NCBI RefSeq assembly: GCF_964340395.1 | Contig: NC_135550.1 | Location: 6,950,601 to 7,014,600 of the forward strand | Source: Glandiceps talaboti | Taxonomy: Eukaryota > Hemichordata > Enteropneusta > Spengelidae | Length of the DNA: 64,000 bases | Direction: 5' to 3' | Part shown: in pieces, positions 47,601 to 61,800 of the stretch | Numbering within the stretch: position 1 is the stretch's first letter | Layout of the letters: every line of letters starts with the position of its first letter | Notes under the pieces: generated by a model | The model's input: the letters and a program-made list of their open reading frames with translations, nothing else | What the model was told of the DNA's origin: nothing | Databases searched by the model: none | Program-made: the position numbers and the translations under genes

Positions 47601-50600
47601 CGGGGACAATGTAAGTCGTCGAACCTGGCCGTTCAGGCCGCGTTTTTATTAGCACCGTGAACGTGTTATATTAGCAAATACGATGTCACAATATTTTTTC
47701 TGGGGTTACTGCCTACATATTGACTTAATAATTTGATAGGACCGTGGCAATTATGTTGAACTATCATATGTTTGCTATCATAGCATAAACGACTAAGTGT
47801 AGTCTGTTGTAATGTAAATACAAACCAACATTATAACAAGCGTTTTAGCTGTGACTCATTCGCCATGGAAATTTTTTTCAAAAAACGAGAATTTTTTTTA
47901 GAAACTGATAAACTAAAGTTGATACTTATTTTACCATGGTGGTTATCTCAGGGCATGTCGTCACAGTGAGATAGGCATCGGACATCAAATATGCAATTTC
48001 CAATTGGGTGGATACTGTTTCTATTCTACTTAATAATTAACTATAATAATAAGCAGTCGTATTATGATCAACGTCTGATACGAATCCAAATTGTCAATCA
48101 AACCGAAATTAGTCTGTAGAAATGTACAACACTTTACAACACGACGTTGTGCCTAAAATTAAAAAAAAGAAGTTCCATGACGTGACCAGTGTCTTTTCAT
48201 CAAACTTCGACCGTCAGATAACACCCGGTAATGTGTGTGTATACACGCGTGGAGACCGTTATTGGCGTATACTCTCCATACATAGTTATGGAGCATTTCA
48301 GCGACATTTAGAAGTGAAATGTCCAACCATTAAATCGACCCCTGAATAATAAGCACTTTGCTATAGTTTTTTCATACAATCAATACTATTTGCAGTGCTC
48401 TCTCTCTCTCTCTCTCTCGTGTTGTAAGTAACATGCACTATCTTAAAGTCTTAAAGCCGCGCTTGTGTTGAGTCGTTTCTCCCCCTGACCCATGTCGCCG
48501 CCATCTTGAAGATGTGCAGTTATAAACTTCTTCGGTTCATGCAATTTTTGCATAAGACTTTGAAGGGGATTAAAAGTTTGTGGCAATTGTGAAAATAACC
48601 GAGAAAAATCTACACAGTTAGTAATATTTTCAACAAGAAATGATATGCCATGTATGTCTTAGATTTGATACTACAACGTGGAGATAATTCGCCATAACAC
48701 GCGCTGATATTTCGTAGCCACTTCATATCAATCGCAAACGGCATCAGCGAATGCGTACCACCACACCGCTGTTAAAGCGTATTTTTCAGTGGTTTTACTC
48801 ACAATTATTCGTTATAACAGTGACACGAAGTCGTTATATGTATTACGATGGGCACCGTAGCACCGACAATCTGTTCAAATGCAATTTCAAATTGAAAATT
48901 TCGTTAACTTCGCATTTCTTAAGATCGCTCACATCGCCATCGCGAGATTGCTCACGGCGAGTTACTAAATTATCTGATATCGGTTTCCCCTCTCTATCAT
49001 TGCTTTGACTTATAGATATACAATTCGTTCAACAAACCGGTGGAAGAGACGTGTAAGAAATAATTACAGATACATTTTTTTGGGACAGGATAGTGATACA
49101 CTCAAACTGAATAACAAATGAAAACAAGACGGGACTAGTCTCGCAGTCACCCAAAATCGTAACTTTTAACAGTCGATAATGTTAGACACATGGAGAGCTC
49201 TGACTTACATGGTTTGGGTCACCAATTTAACATTAGTTTGTAAAAATGGCCGAGATCTGTACCATATTGTAACAACACGTCATATTTCAATGTTTTCAGT
49301 AAATTTACAAACAGATCAAACAAACTGTTGCGATCGTGGATTCGTGACTCGTTCAAACACATGGCCAACACATACACGGAAACCCTACAAGTGCATTGAG
49401 TAATGTAAGCATACAATATCACTGGTTGCCAAGTGTTCATCTCAGTTCATTGACTCGTTAGCCCCTACGTTCCGACTTGCCTAAAATGTTTACCTATTCA
49501 ATTTTAGATTTTGACCGACTGACTATAACCGCATGTGTGAATGTGTTAGCACTATGATCCCCTCACATACCTTACTCTGTGTATAAACATATATAACAAG
49601 GTGGTGATGAGAGCTTACATGAAAAGCTTTCATAGAGATATGTAGAGGATCATCGTTAGAAGGCTAAAAACAATACCAGATAATGTCCACTGATAAGGAG
49701 ACCGTAGGTGTTACATCAAGAAACGCAATGGCCTCATGGCTCCAGTGCTGTGTTTGATAAGGTTTCTCCCGCCTTTGTTATTGTACCAATGTTTATTAAT
49801 CCAAAAACTACACAGCGATGTTATTGACTTTAAGAAAAAACTAGTGTACCGAGTTTCGAGTCCTTTCTGCTAATCTATGCAACTTTTTGGTCATTTCGAG
49901 GTTTTTGGAAAGTAAGAAACAGTTGGTGAGATTTTCCTTGTTTTTTTTTATCAAAGGTTAAAGATGGGGGTCAGTATCTATTTGATATACAGGTGTTGTC
50001 TCAGAGAAAACAAATACTAGCAAGTTTGACTCATGGCTGGCAGTTATCGTTAGTATCATGCAAATTACAACTTGGCCGAAAAAGATATTGACACATATAA
50101 ACTTGGAGTCAGTTGTTCGTGAAAATGTCAACTGGTACATGTACATTGGGTCAAACAGCTGTAGTCATTCCGAGTCACGAAAATGTGGTTACCTGTGTTA
50201 CCTCAGCCAGCCAGGATTGAGATATCCTTTATGTATATACTATTGTGATTTTATGAGAACCAAATTTGGCGGGTGAACACTCCTCTACACAAGACGTCTC
50301 CGCCTTCGTAATTTACCATCTAATAAACAGACTCGTGTTTATTAGTTGCGAAGCCTTGTTGAATTCAGGGTGACAAACTCTTTGCTGTTTTTTTTATCAA
50401 CAACTTCACTTGCATGATGAATTATACCATGGATGTTAGGCCGATAATCAGTTCAAACAACTCTATGTTTTGCTTTTTCAGTTTTTGTAACTTTTCATTC
50501 TCTTGAAAACTAATCCCCAAACAAAAACACCAATCTGTTTGGGGTTTTGGTGCTGTATTAACCACTGAATATATGTACCGTTTTTTTTTTCGACGAGACG

Positions 50601-52501
50601 GTGTCATAAAGTAAACAAGCACTTGTAGGGGTTCCTTTGAGTTGGGTCCAGAACGATGGTGAGAAACTTGGTGTGAATGTAGATGCCTCGAATCATCAAT
50701 GAAGTCCATTCTGAACTAAAAACAAAGCCCCAACGCGTTTTCACACCTTTGCCTGGACTCCTTTCAATACAAGTCACAATTTTTGTTCTTCAAAAACCCC
50801 TCCATATTTGTGTCTGTCTTACCGCAGGTTTTGAAACTTAATTCCGGAATATGACAAGAACATGGTCTGTTTTTAACGATTATTTTATCATTACTTGTAT
50901 ATCCCAAGTACTAATCGGTTGTCAACTATCACCGAGGATATCAGGATATGATTTAGTGGTTTGAGATACAAGTCATTCACAAATCCGGGAACCATATACA
51001 AAAGGAAAATGAACTTTAAATGGCGTACGCAACGAGTCAATTAAATTATCCATAACAAACTACGCGTTGCACTTACGTCAACAAGAAGTTTACCGATTAC
51101 ATATACAAAACCTCATGTTTTGATGGCAATATTGAGAGTGTAATGTAATTTCACTTACCTGGTTGTTTACTTGGACTGCCGGCGGATCTCCGAATGTGAG
51201 TTTGACGGTTGCAGTTATGCTAATTGTAAGATACGACGATTCCGGACCGCTGGACTCTCTCTGTCAGCATAATGAAATGATCAATGTTAGTACTTGAAAC
51301 CAACAAGTTGTGGCGACTTACAGCGTAAATCTAAGTAACAACTATCCCTGTACGCTCAGATCGACGGTCGATACATAACTAACAGTTCAACTTATTACTA
51401 GTACATAGTACATGCTTTCAGTCCCCTGGACTGCACTAACTCCACTACAACGCTACGACACAGCTGAATGGCTAATTGACTAGCTAAGCCGAATCTAAAA
51501 CAAGGCTTAACCTTGTTAAAGGCAAGCTTAGGTAGTGTAAATGCGAAAATGATTGTGATTGATCACCTTCACACGCTCGTGCTTACTCTCGGACTGGACG
51601 TGTATAATAGCATTAGATTTACTGTAAGCCCCTCTCATGCAACAGGGGTACTCGCGATGACCAATCACAGAGCGCCCTGCCCCCATACGTCATCGTAAGC
51701 AAATAGCGTTGTATCGATCCGCACACAGAGCTAACATCTGTAAGGTTTCAGTGGTCATCGATTTTGAGACTCGATTTCCCATAATTTGTTTACCTTTCTC
51801 TCGTCCCAGATAGAAGATCTGTCGCCAACTCGTGTACAGTAACGATTCCGGCATACAGTTAGTGTAAGAATTGGAATAGCGTGGTGTAATTAAATGGTAT
51901 CTTTTTATGCTATTCTGAGTGCGGAACAATACACTCTTCACGTCACCCCTTGACTTCATCCTTTTTTCATTGACAAAAATGAGCACGACCTGAGCTCAGA
52001 TATGTTAACCAAGTTATTCTAATTGCATATTACACCGACTAATCGGCAAACCTATTAGCGGGAATTATTACATGATTAATAACTATGATCGAACTGCCAC
52101 GAACTGTGTGAATGGACTGATTGACTGCAACATTCAAACGACCTGTATGATTCAATTAAAAAACAAAACAAAACAAAAACTTTGGAGTGAGACTCGAGAG
52201 TCTGCTTTTGAGCGCGCATTTTTAAAGTTTTGGAGCGCCTTGAAAAATTGGTAGCTTAGGAGAAATAAACCACTGTCGCTGTCGATAAAGTACTTAAGTA
52301 TCACATCAGAGATTGGTGGTAAGTAGTTAGTGATGGGTCAACAGGCAAGGCACGTTGTGTGAGAGAATGGTGCGCTCTTTCACAGTAGCAGAACCGACAA
52401 ATGAGGGTTTTATTATGACGAATGATTTCAACTGGTTTCACTATTAACATAAGAATAGCGCTCCCTGTTTACATTTTCCTGACCGACGAAATGTACACCT
52501 T
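41641..52501. other. long non-coding stretch upstream of Otx
   Basis: AT-rich DNA with a G-rich tract at about 44311-44327, ATA/ATG trinucleotides near 47320-47352 and (CT)10 at about 48399-48418. Open frames are short and without recognisable domains. The candidate exon at 51.2 kb is listed separately. Distal regulatory elements are plausible but cannot be named from one sequence. Confidence 0.45.
51159..51262 (-). other. candidate upstream non-coding exon (donor ACCAG|gtaagt)
   Basis: A perfect CAG|GTAAGT donor on the minus strand at 51159/51158. The preceding 100 bases are richer in G+C, and an acceptor-like gctgacag lies near 51263. It is about 18.5 kb upstream of the Otx coding start. 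It could be a distal leader exon of Otx or part of an unrelated transcript. Confidence 0.25.
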
Positions 52502-52809
52502 GTGTATGCTTTCAAGCAGAGGGTCGAGTCATTGCAATCAACATTCATGTCTGTGTTTGGATGTTCCTTCACCGTCAATGGATCGATAGGTTTCAGGTTA
52601 GAAGCTTCGTACACACACATACACACCCACAGACCTGTCGCGTCTTCGACATACCAGGTAAGACGCTGTCACTGGCTCACCATCAGTTATATTTTTTTAT
52701 ATGCCAGGGAGAGTTTGAACGTGTCCTTAGAATACAACGACAGTGGCAGAAAAGTACATTCTTGATGCTGTGGGGGTGCCTAGCACACTGCCGGAGGCTG
52801 CCAGCCACG
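52502..52809 (+). other. candidate two-exon transcript, unassigned
   Basis: Plus strand: an open frame from an ATG at 52502 reaches the donor ACCAG|gtaaga at 52657/52658 in phase 0. After 50 bases ending in a T-rich tract and atgccag, a 102-nt segment (52708-52809) is open in the continuing frame and ends CCACG|gtgagt. The first part includes a CACA stretch (about 52609-52626). No domain recognised. The intron would be unusually short and no further exon was found, so this stays weak. Confidence 0.2.
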
Positions 52810-55800
52810 GTGAGTGGATGAAGTCCTCCGTTATTAATTTAGTTAAGCATTAGTAGTTCAAACCCATTAGCCTCTCATTAATAATTAAAGAGTTGATGCA
52901 GTCTCACCCTGCACAGTGTTTATATGCCTCTGTGCCCTATTTGTATGTCTGTGTGTAGTATGTCATGTGATAGGCCAGAAAACTCCCCTAGACAACTTGT
53001 AGAACAAAACCAAGAGAAAAAGCCAGGTAACGTGCCTACAGCATGGTCTGAAAGGAGATAAAGAGAGCGGTAAAGAGTCCTCAAAGACTTCAAAGGCTCA
53101 CACTCTGAATGACCAAACGTACTGCCATTGTATGGTCTGTGTTGAGTTAAAAGGGGCATTGGGAGAACCATTCTGCGGCGTTGCCCTCAGAGCTAGAGAG
53201 AAAACAGAGTTTTTAAGTAGGTTGCCACAGAAAAAGAGCACTCTGTTGGAGTGGAATATCTCAAGAGTGTGACAACCGTAGCTGCTTGGTCAAACAATGA
53301 ACACATACCACAATAAAATAGCCCCAAACTCTTGTTACCGACGTGAGAATTACTAAACTAATTATCACTTTTCAGTTGTTCAACTTCTAATTCAGCAGTA
53401 AAACACCCTTCCTGGTCGACAACATCAGTCTTATACGCTGACTTGCTTAAAGGTAAGGACCAAGTAAAGAAAAAAAGGAGAAACCTGTGTAAGGATCGAT
53501 TTGTTAGCAATAAAAGATGCTAAGAGACACTTCAATGAGCCGTCTGGACTCTATGACCCGTACAGAGATTCACCAAAGATATGGGCAACTCCAGAATTGT
53601 ATGATGCAGAGACCAGATAATAACTAACTGTGGATCAAAACAACCATGCCAAATGTTAAGGCTGATTTTGTAAGAAAATCGACCTTTAAAATAAACGTTT
53701 TGAAAGTTTGATAATTATTAATGAACTGTCTTATCATTTGCTGACGTCATCACTATCTTGGACGGAAGAACATGAACTTGATCCTCCATGCATACAAATG
53801 ACGTCACAGCAGACTATGGAGTCATCTTTATCTTGTGGTACATCATATCTCATGTATCTTCTATAGTTGTATAAACTTGGTGCAATGGAGAATAGCACAG
53901 TGATGAATCATGAATGAGCTAACAGTTGCAGCTTGTATAGACTGGCTGGAAGACCTTGTAAATGTATTTTGGACTACCACGGTTACACAAACGAAACTCT
54001 CTGTCGCTCTTACTTTTAGGGTGTGTACAGACAAGGTTATCTGAATGAACTAAGGATGAATTGGGGGAGGCAGTAGAGTCCAATGCACAATATCTATAGG
54101 GTGTTCAAGGGTGTTCAAGAGTAGTCGGCTGAAAAGACCATGTTGGTTGGGATGTTTTTACAACTATTCTCCGTCCCTAACCGTACGGTGCTTACCTGCC
54201 TGAATTATCCTGTAACGTCGCCAATGTATACACTACTTTCTTTGTTGTGTGTTGTTTTGTAAAGCTAATGCCGTTTTGTAAATTGACTCGGTAACTCGGC
54301 TGGGCTCCCGATGGGGCGTTCTGTGTACTGTTACAAGCATGGAAAACATAACTATTGATGCTTTGAAAGACGTTGATCAAATCCAATCTTAGTCGCCTCA
54401 ACTAGCCGAGACACAGTTACCTTGGGATTTCAATTGCAATAGAAATTATTCAGCTAGTAACTTTGTCAGTTTTGTGAACCAATCTGCAGACAAGGTGGAA
54501 GTAATAGGCTTAATATGAAAATAAAGAGTTCATAATCCGCCCGGGCTTTTCAGCAGGCGTACTCTTCGACTGGATTTATTGCAGAGGTGGGCCTACTAAG
54601 TAGTTTGCTCTTGTTATTAATTATTGTATAAAAGTTTGTACTGGGCCCCAGTAGGGAAATAAAGCAACCGGTCATTACTGTACCCGTGGACCAATATACC
54701 ACCATTAGTACAAGACGACTGTCTACATTGTTATTCAAGGCATTCATTTAGCCGCATGCCATTACACACTCTGGCAGTGTTCTGGATCTGAAGGAGTGTT
54801 CAACTCTCTTTTACTAACCTCACGTACGTGTACTTTGAATACAGTCATCATTCATGACTATTATTGTCCAAAAAATTTAATATAACATTGTTTACACACT
54901 TGCAAACCAAAAAAATTTCAAGGACAAAAAAGCGGAGAATTCCAGCCAGCCAGGATGATGATTTTTTTAGAGGGTACCCTGAAATAGTGGCATGGCTTTC
55001 CCCCTTGGAAAATGACGGTAAACGTTGTTTTAGAATGAGAGAGCTTCGCTTGTAATGACGCCAAAAACAATATGTTCTGCTAGAAAACAAAACGTCAATT
55101 ATCTGACGGTCTGTTCATTGATCGACATATGTCTGACATTTGAAAGGGTACATCGGGGTCTTGTTTCACCAGTGTCTACCAGTTAATGCGTTAAATTGAT
55201 TGGACACGGGGGAAACTTAACATTCTCCGGGATTTAGACAAAACTCGGTCCGTAGCATAATCTGTAAGTTGGACACGTGAGATGGCTGATTAACCTTGGC
55301 AGACCGGCGGCGACAAATTCCAGAGAGACTGGAAAAAGAAAAGCCCGTTGCTTTGCCAGCTTATCGTTACCATCTAACACCGATGCTTGCTTATTAACAC
55401 CAATTTTCAGATCGGGTTTCGGTTTTAAAAGTTGTTTAAAGCCGGTGATTTTGTGGTGTCTTTGTCCGGAGAGAGTTGTAAAAGACAGACTAAGTGTTGG
55501 CGGTACTTACGACTAGTGTGCAGTTTTCACGGGCTCTTTGTACCTACCGTTATTCTGTTGTCACAACACAGTATTGGCAGTCTGCTGACAGAGGTATACA
55601 CTTTACAGTATTGGATCAATTCAATCGATGTTGTGCTTTCTGCTTCTAAATACTTTGATAGCCCTGCTAATACTAAGATCTCCTGTGACTAGTCGAAACT
55701 GAAGAAAACCAGCTACTACCATACACTACCACCGAAGAAACATATCAGTGCCAAGACGAATATAAATTCATATTCCCTCTGAAACAAGTTCTCAAATCTG

Positions 55801-58800
55801 CAATTTACTGATCACATAATACCAGAGCAGTACAAAACTAATTTGTCGCCTATACCTATTAATTACAAATATAGAATTTCTAAGTGAATGAAAAATTTCC
55901 GTAAGACATGCTACAGTACTCCCAATCTGAATAGATTGAAGTAGTCTCGTGTTTGAACCATACCATATCTAAATCTCCATTCAATATATTATAAAGGGAC
56001 GAATTAGCAATAAAGATGCCGTGTAGCGCGAAACAGAGGAGCATGTCAACCTGACGCATGGCTAGATAATAGGATAGGGGTGGTCAAATATAACTGGACA
56101 ATGACACTATCTTTCACAGTCCACTCATTTCTTTGTATCACCATGGTAACGACACCTACTTCAACATCCTCCTACAATAGATGTTGTATCACGCAACCAT
56201 CAAGTGTTCGTAATACTGATGTTGTCTACTACCACTGCAAAAATATTTGAACTCGCAGACTTTGGAGAAACCATCATGGGACGAGTGCAGAAATAAGTTG
56301 TATTATATACAGTAGTGTGTTTTTTCTTTGCCATATACTGTGTCATGACTGGATCAATAACTTCTATTCTGCTAAAAAAATGACACCCGACAATGGACTC
56401 TGCACACTAAACTAAAAGACAATGTGAAAGGGGCAAACATAGACTGTCCACTGTACATATACATTTCTGGTGCAGCTTTTGTCCGAGGCGGCAACTCATT
56501 TATAGAGAGTGTATTTCTAATAAAACGTGCTCTGTGGACCCAGTGTAAGTGTCGTGTACACTCTTCCCAATACTACAGTACAATTTACATTTCTTTGTAG
56601 ATAGGACGCAGTCGGTAAATAAACCCGTACTTTATTTTCTAAACCCAACCTTCAACGCTACAACAAAGAGAAAGTCATCTCCGAAGTCGTCTTGGACAAA
56701 CATTTTAGTCAAAAACACTCAACATTTATCTTACGGGGATCGGCTACATACATCCATAGCGCCAAAAGTATGGTTGAAGGGGCTTATCTATCGATCGTGT
56801 TTAGTTGAAGATAGGATATAAGAAGTTGAAGCGATACCTAGCAGCCCCTGAGACCTGTCCCTGGGAGTTTGTCAGGTGGATGAAATGCTGTAATAAGATT
56901 AAAATTCAAAGTTATGGTTAAGTAAGATAGATACATTGGAGTTAGCTTCATCAAACATGAATTTGAGAACTACCCCCTGGTTACGGACTGTAGGCAGCCT
57001 CGCTTGCCATATCGATTTGTGGTAAATACACCAAGTACACGGTGCTGGCGAATAGCCTCCAGCTGAAAGGAATCGGAGCGTAACATCTAATGATACGCCT
57101 AATTGTCCTAAAATTATAATAAACATAAGTAAATTGGGCTGAAAATCGTTACATGCTTTCGATCGGGACACTCAGGGTTTCCATTTCATGATACTCTCTC
57201 CGACCAAATATCATGTATACTATAAATTTCACATCGAATTTACAAGATACGGCGACATAAGGGGGGGGAGGGGGGGTTAGTTCTTAGCTAATGACATAAT
57301 AACGACTGTTGCTATATTGTAGTCTCTGATATTTACCCCCCCCCCCCCACTTGTGTCTGCAAAACTTCAAAATTTATACTAGCTCGATACACATTTCAGG
57401 ACGTGTGCTGATGAAACATTGACATTTCATGGAAATGACTGACGGAGTCATTCCTAACACGAAACCCTTTAGAAAAGGTCGTAGTCGTCGTGACATTTTT
57501 TGTGTGTGTATGTTATCACACAATGTCATGCGAACAGACAAACACCATCACATCAGTGGCTCCCGCTAAATGTTACATTGAAACGAGATATGAGAGGATA
57601 TATTCGGACCATATGGAAATACTGACGAATCATCAAAACAAATTAATATTTCAGAGGCTGGTCACACCCTGGAGTATCGACACTGTCTACGAAAAAAAGG
57701 CTGCCTGTCGTCAAAACTGGAAATTTAATATATGTACTGATGAAACACGACACGGGGATTAATTTGATGTTTAGAATAAAATTAATGTGCAGCTATACAC
57801 AGAACCCTGCCTCTAATAGAAATCTAACTGGCCGCACTTACTTCTACCTCTCAATGTCATTAGAAAAGCGGAGCGAATTCGGTATATAGACAACGGCGGG
57901 CTCATTGAAATACCACTTGGCATTCTTTCCCGGACAAAAAACCGAGAAATTTCGAGAACTCCTGATGGAATTAGTTTTCTATTATATGTTGAAATAGATT
58001 TATTGTGAACACGAACTGAGTGGGTTACATTTCACGCCGTTACTGACCTTTTTAGATTTGGAAGTGAACAATTACGCCGTGGAGATAAGATACGCTAAGT
58101 TGTATCGATACACAGAGATTAGTAATCGTGGACTGATTCAGAAAACAACACGAAACAATGCCAGAACTCGCCACAGGGCTGACATAACATATGGCAACAG
58201 AATAATTATGAAGAAGAATTAGCTTTAAGAAAAAAAAATATAAAAAGTTGGAATCCCTTCCAATATCGTGTGCATATCTCTGTAAATATTTGTAAACATT
58301 CAATATAAACCAGTTAACGTTTACATAGTCTCTTAGACTTTGAAATAAATCTTCTTTTCGTAGAGCATCATCTCACCATAATGTACAGTTTCAAGTCGAT
58401 CGTTCCTAATTAAGACAATCTTATACTATCAGCAAGTGGTTTCCCTTTGTTTCTTTCCCATCACCTTTGACCCCGAAATCCTACCATGTTTTAAGTAAAC
58501 GGCTACGGTGTTCTAATATTTGCTGCAAAGACACACGTCACCAGTTGAAGAACGAGTCCAGGTAGAGAGAGAAAAAAATTGGTTTTGGTGCACAGGCAGA
58601 AAAAACCAAACAAGTATCCGTTTATTATACCTGAAGTCTTTATAAGATTATAAAATGTATTTTTATCGACTGGGATATCCTATTATGGAGCTAAATACAT
58701 AACAAGTTAATTCTTTTACTATTACCAATACAAGACGCAGTAGCAGTCTCTATGCGATTATACGATTATCCGGGCTCCGTCGTATGGTGTTGAAATGTGT

Positions 58801-61800
58801 GACTGGCCCTATTAAAGACCGCTTAACAGGGCTTACAGGGTTTTTCTATATTATTAGCTGTACAAATCTCTTTATGGGCAAACTTAAACAAGTCCTCGTG
58901 GTGCGGGCAACAGACTTGTACTATAAGGTAAAGGTCCCAGTTGACACTGCAAAGCTGTTTAAACAGAGAGTGTGAGCGAGTGTCACCTTGGGTTAGGTCG
59001 TACAAGACGTTCGACGCAATATTACCTGCATTCTACTAACATGTCAAAAGGGAAATCTCCTGAAAACATAGATCATTGCAGCATGCTTCAAAACTGTTTG
59101 CTTCAATAGTGAACTTATCCATATGGGTCACAACAAACGCAATTATTTTTATACAATAGTCAGATACATTATTTATATTATTGATACAAAGTTTATATTG
59201 AAGGTTGTCGATGAACTATACATTATAAGCCAACCCTGTGAACTCCGCAAGGGATTCCAATTTATTTTCTTTGGCTACGCATCTATGTCCCACATAATTT
59301 TTCAATTATCGCCAAATGCGCGCACCTTTGTTTGAGGCTAGCTATTCGCGACGTCTCCTTATTCTTTGTCAGGGAGTGTATGGATATCATTCTGTATGCT
59401 CAGTATATCTCAATTTGTATAGGCAAAACACGAAACCGACACACATAATGGTGAGGCGAGAATACTTTATCAGAAATGGTTTGAAATGGACATGTGGAAT
59501 GGGAATCACAGTGAATTTAATCAATTCTTCTGAAAAAGACTATAATGTAGTATTGATGCGCCGCAATTGAGTGCAGTGTATAAACAAAACGTAACCGGAT
59601 CTTGGTGGAATCTCGCGGGGCAAGGCAACGAACACACATCATTCACAGTCTCAATACTGCTATTTATGATAGGAATAAAGGAGCTGCAAAATCTAATTTC
59701 GCTATGATAAAAAGAACAGAATCGCCAGAGACAGCTGTAGACGAGGCCCATCATTGGCCTCCACTTTGCCTTTCTCCAAGAAAATCAACTTCAGGCAAAG
59801 TGATTTAGACCTATATTGCTAGCACTATACGATCGTCAATGGGAAAGGCCACACTTGAGGGAATTTAGCCCTGTATTTGCCACACTTGTCCATGAGGACC
59901 TCCTACACAAAGTCGATCCCCAATAGGGAGACGTCCAAATGAAAAAAAAAAATATAATCTTAACATGAAAGTTGTAAAATGTATTAGCTTCAATACTGAT
60001 AGCCTGAATGCGAAAACAGTGTAGGAGCTAATAAAACGATACCATTCATAATGGATTGACAACAGCATATGTAAAAAATGAAAGTTCCTGAATCATTTAA
60101 ACGTGTGGATGCAATGGAGTGAGCGTCAAAGTAGTGTCTACTTCGACGATTCTGAACTAGTGACAACGGCCTCGAGCTCGAACAATGTAGAACACTCCTT
60201 TACTGCCGAGTACCGTCTGTTCTCTAATTTCATGTAAAAAGACAAAAAAATATCGTCGGTTTTTGTGTGTGTGGATGCGTTTTCCGACTTCCAAGTTCAC
60301 CAAATAAGAGGCGAGATAACAGAAGGTAAACGCCGCAGTGGGTTGTGATATATGGGAGTTTCATCAATTGACTTTCAAGGGGATCATCTTAATTTCGTCA
60401 ATTACATGTGATATCCTGTCTATTTCATACATGTCACATTGTAACAACACAAATTAAGTGTTCATGTTGAATACATTGAACAGTTCACTTATTCTCTGGG
60501 GCTACGTGCGCCTTAACTAGTGCTACCTTCCTGTAAAATTAGGGGTTTTTTTTGTATTGAAACTCTTTCCTCTTTTATTTTTTTTTTAAATATTTTTTTT
60601 CTTAGCATTTCCGCATAGTCGCATCTTGATAATGAGTCGTGTCTCGATCAAGTCGACGTTTTTGGTCGAGTAAAACCCAGCATTTGGAGGCGTGTTGTGA
60701 ATGTCTTTGGTAGTTGATCACGTGATCATCGCATCTGTTTACCAAATCTGTTTGGTTTTACACCGGAAAATAATCCACGCTTTTGCAAATTTCTGTAAAT
60801 GAACACAGCAATTTCTTTACTCGATGTCTTAACATATGAAACTAGGCATGGTCAAATGTTTATATCCAAAATGTGGAGAGAAAAGTAATATTATTCTTTT
60901 TTATTCTAAAAAACAATGACAACTGTCGAAAAGGGAAACTGTTGCCAAAGTAACTAACTTTGACAAAAATCCAAGATAATTGAAATGTCAAACATGCAGA
61001 GTTTCAAAGTCGTGTTAGTAAGTGCTGTAAATTTGGTCGTATATTTTGTCAAAGTATTCTTCCTGTTTTATGACAGCAACAAGACCCCCCCCCCCCCCCA
61101 TCAACAGGCTTTCCGCTCACACTGCACAGTTAATACATCCATGTTTCGTGTGCCAGTCAACTAGTTCGGATCACCCCCTTTATTTTCCTTTTCAAAATTT
61201 GCTAGCGGCGATGCTGTTGTTAACAAGTCCCCTTTCGTAGTCGCAGTAAAATAAGCGGCCATATGGAATCTTGTGTCTGGGGCAGCGTTCAGGAGAAAAC
61301 CACTCCGCGGGCTACCTAGTAGTCCGGTGATGAATAATGAAAACGCGTTCTCCTAACCCAGTACATATGTCTTGTGTCTCGCTATCAGTGCTAATTACAC
61401 ACTCTCTCGTATATTTTATTGTTAATCTGCTGTTCTTCAGTGCGTAACTCACACAATCATCGCGTCGTTGAATCAAATACCATATCGTGGGTGCCAGGTT
61501 ATCCAACTTCAGCCAATTCGTTGCGGATAAAGCGCACAGGAATTATTCACTTAAAGTGAGAACGACGGTATATTTAACTACAGGATAGAAAAAAAAACAT
61601 ACTTTCTTCCCAGAATGTTTTTGAGAACATATTAAAATGACGTAAACGAAAGGGTATATTTTATTACAACTGTCAATTTGATATCAAATCGATACCATTA
61701 CCTTTTATTACAGCATGCACCATTGCAATTACAAATAAATATATAAAAGAAAGAAAAACCTGAGTGAATTTTTCGAAGTTTGATATTTGGAAAATACACC

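Noticed and set aside
57261-57348. Inverted G-run/C-run pair as ends of a TIR element
   Set aside because: Flanks of the two runs do not match in reverse complement beyond the homopolymers.
57406-57460. CTGATGA ... GAAA pattern resembling a hammerhead ribozyme core
   Set aside because: Stem II and the flanking stems do not pair convincingly.
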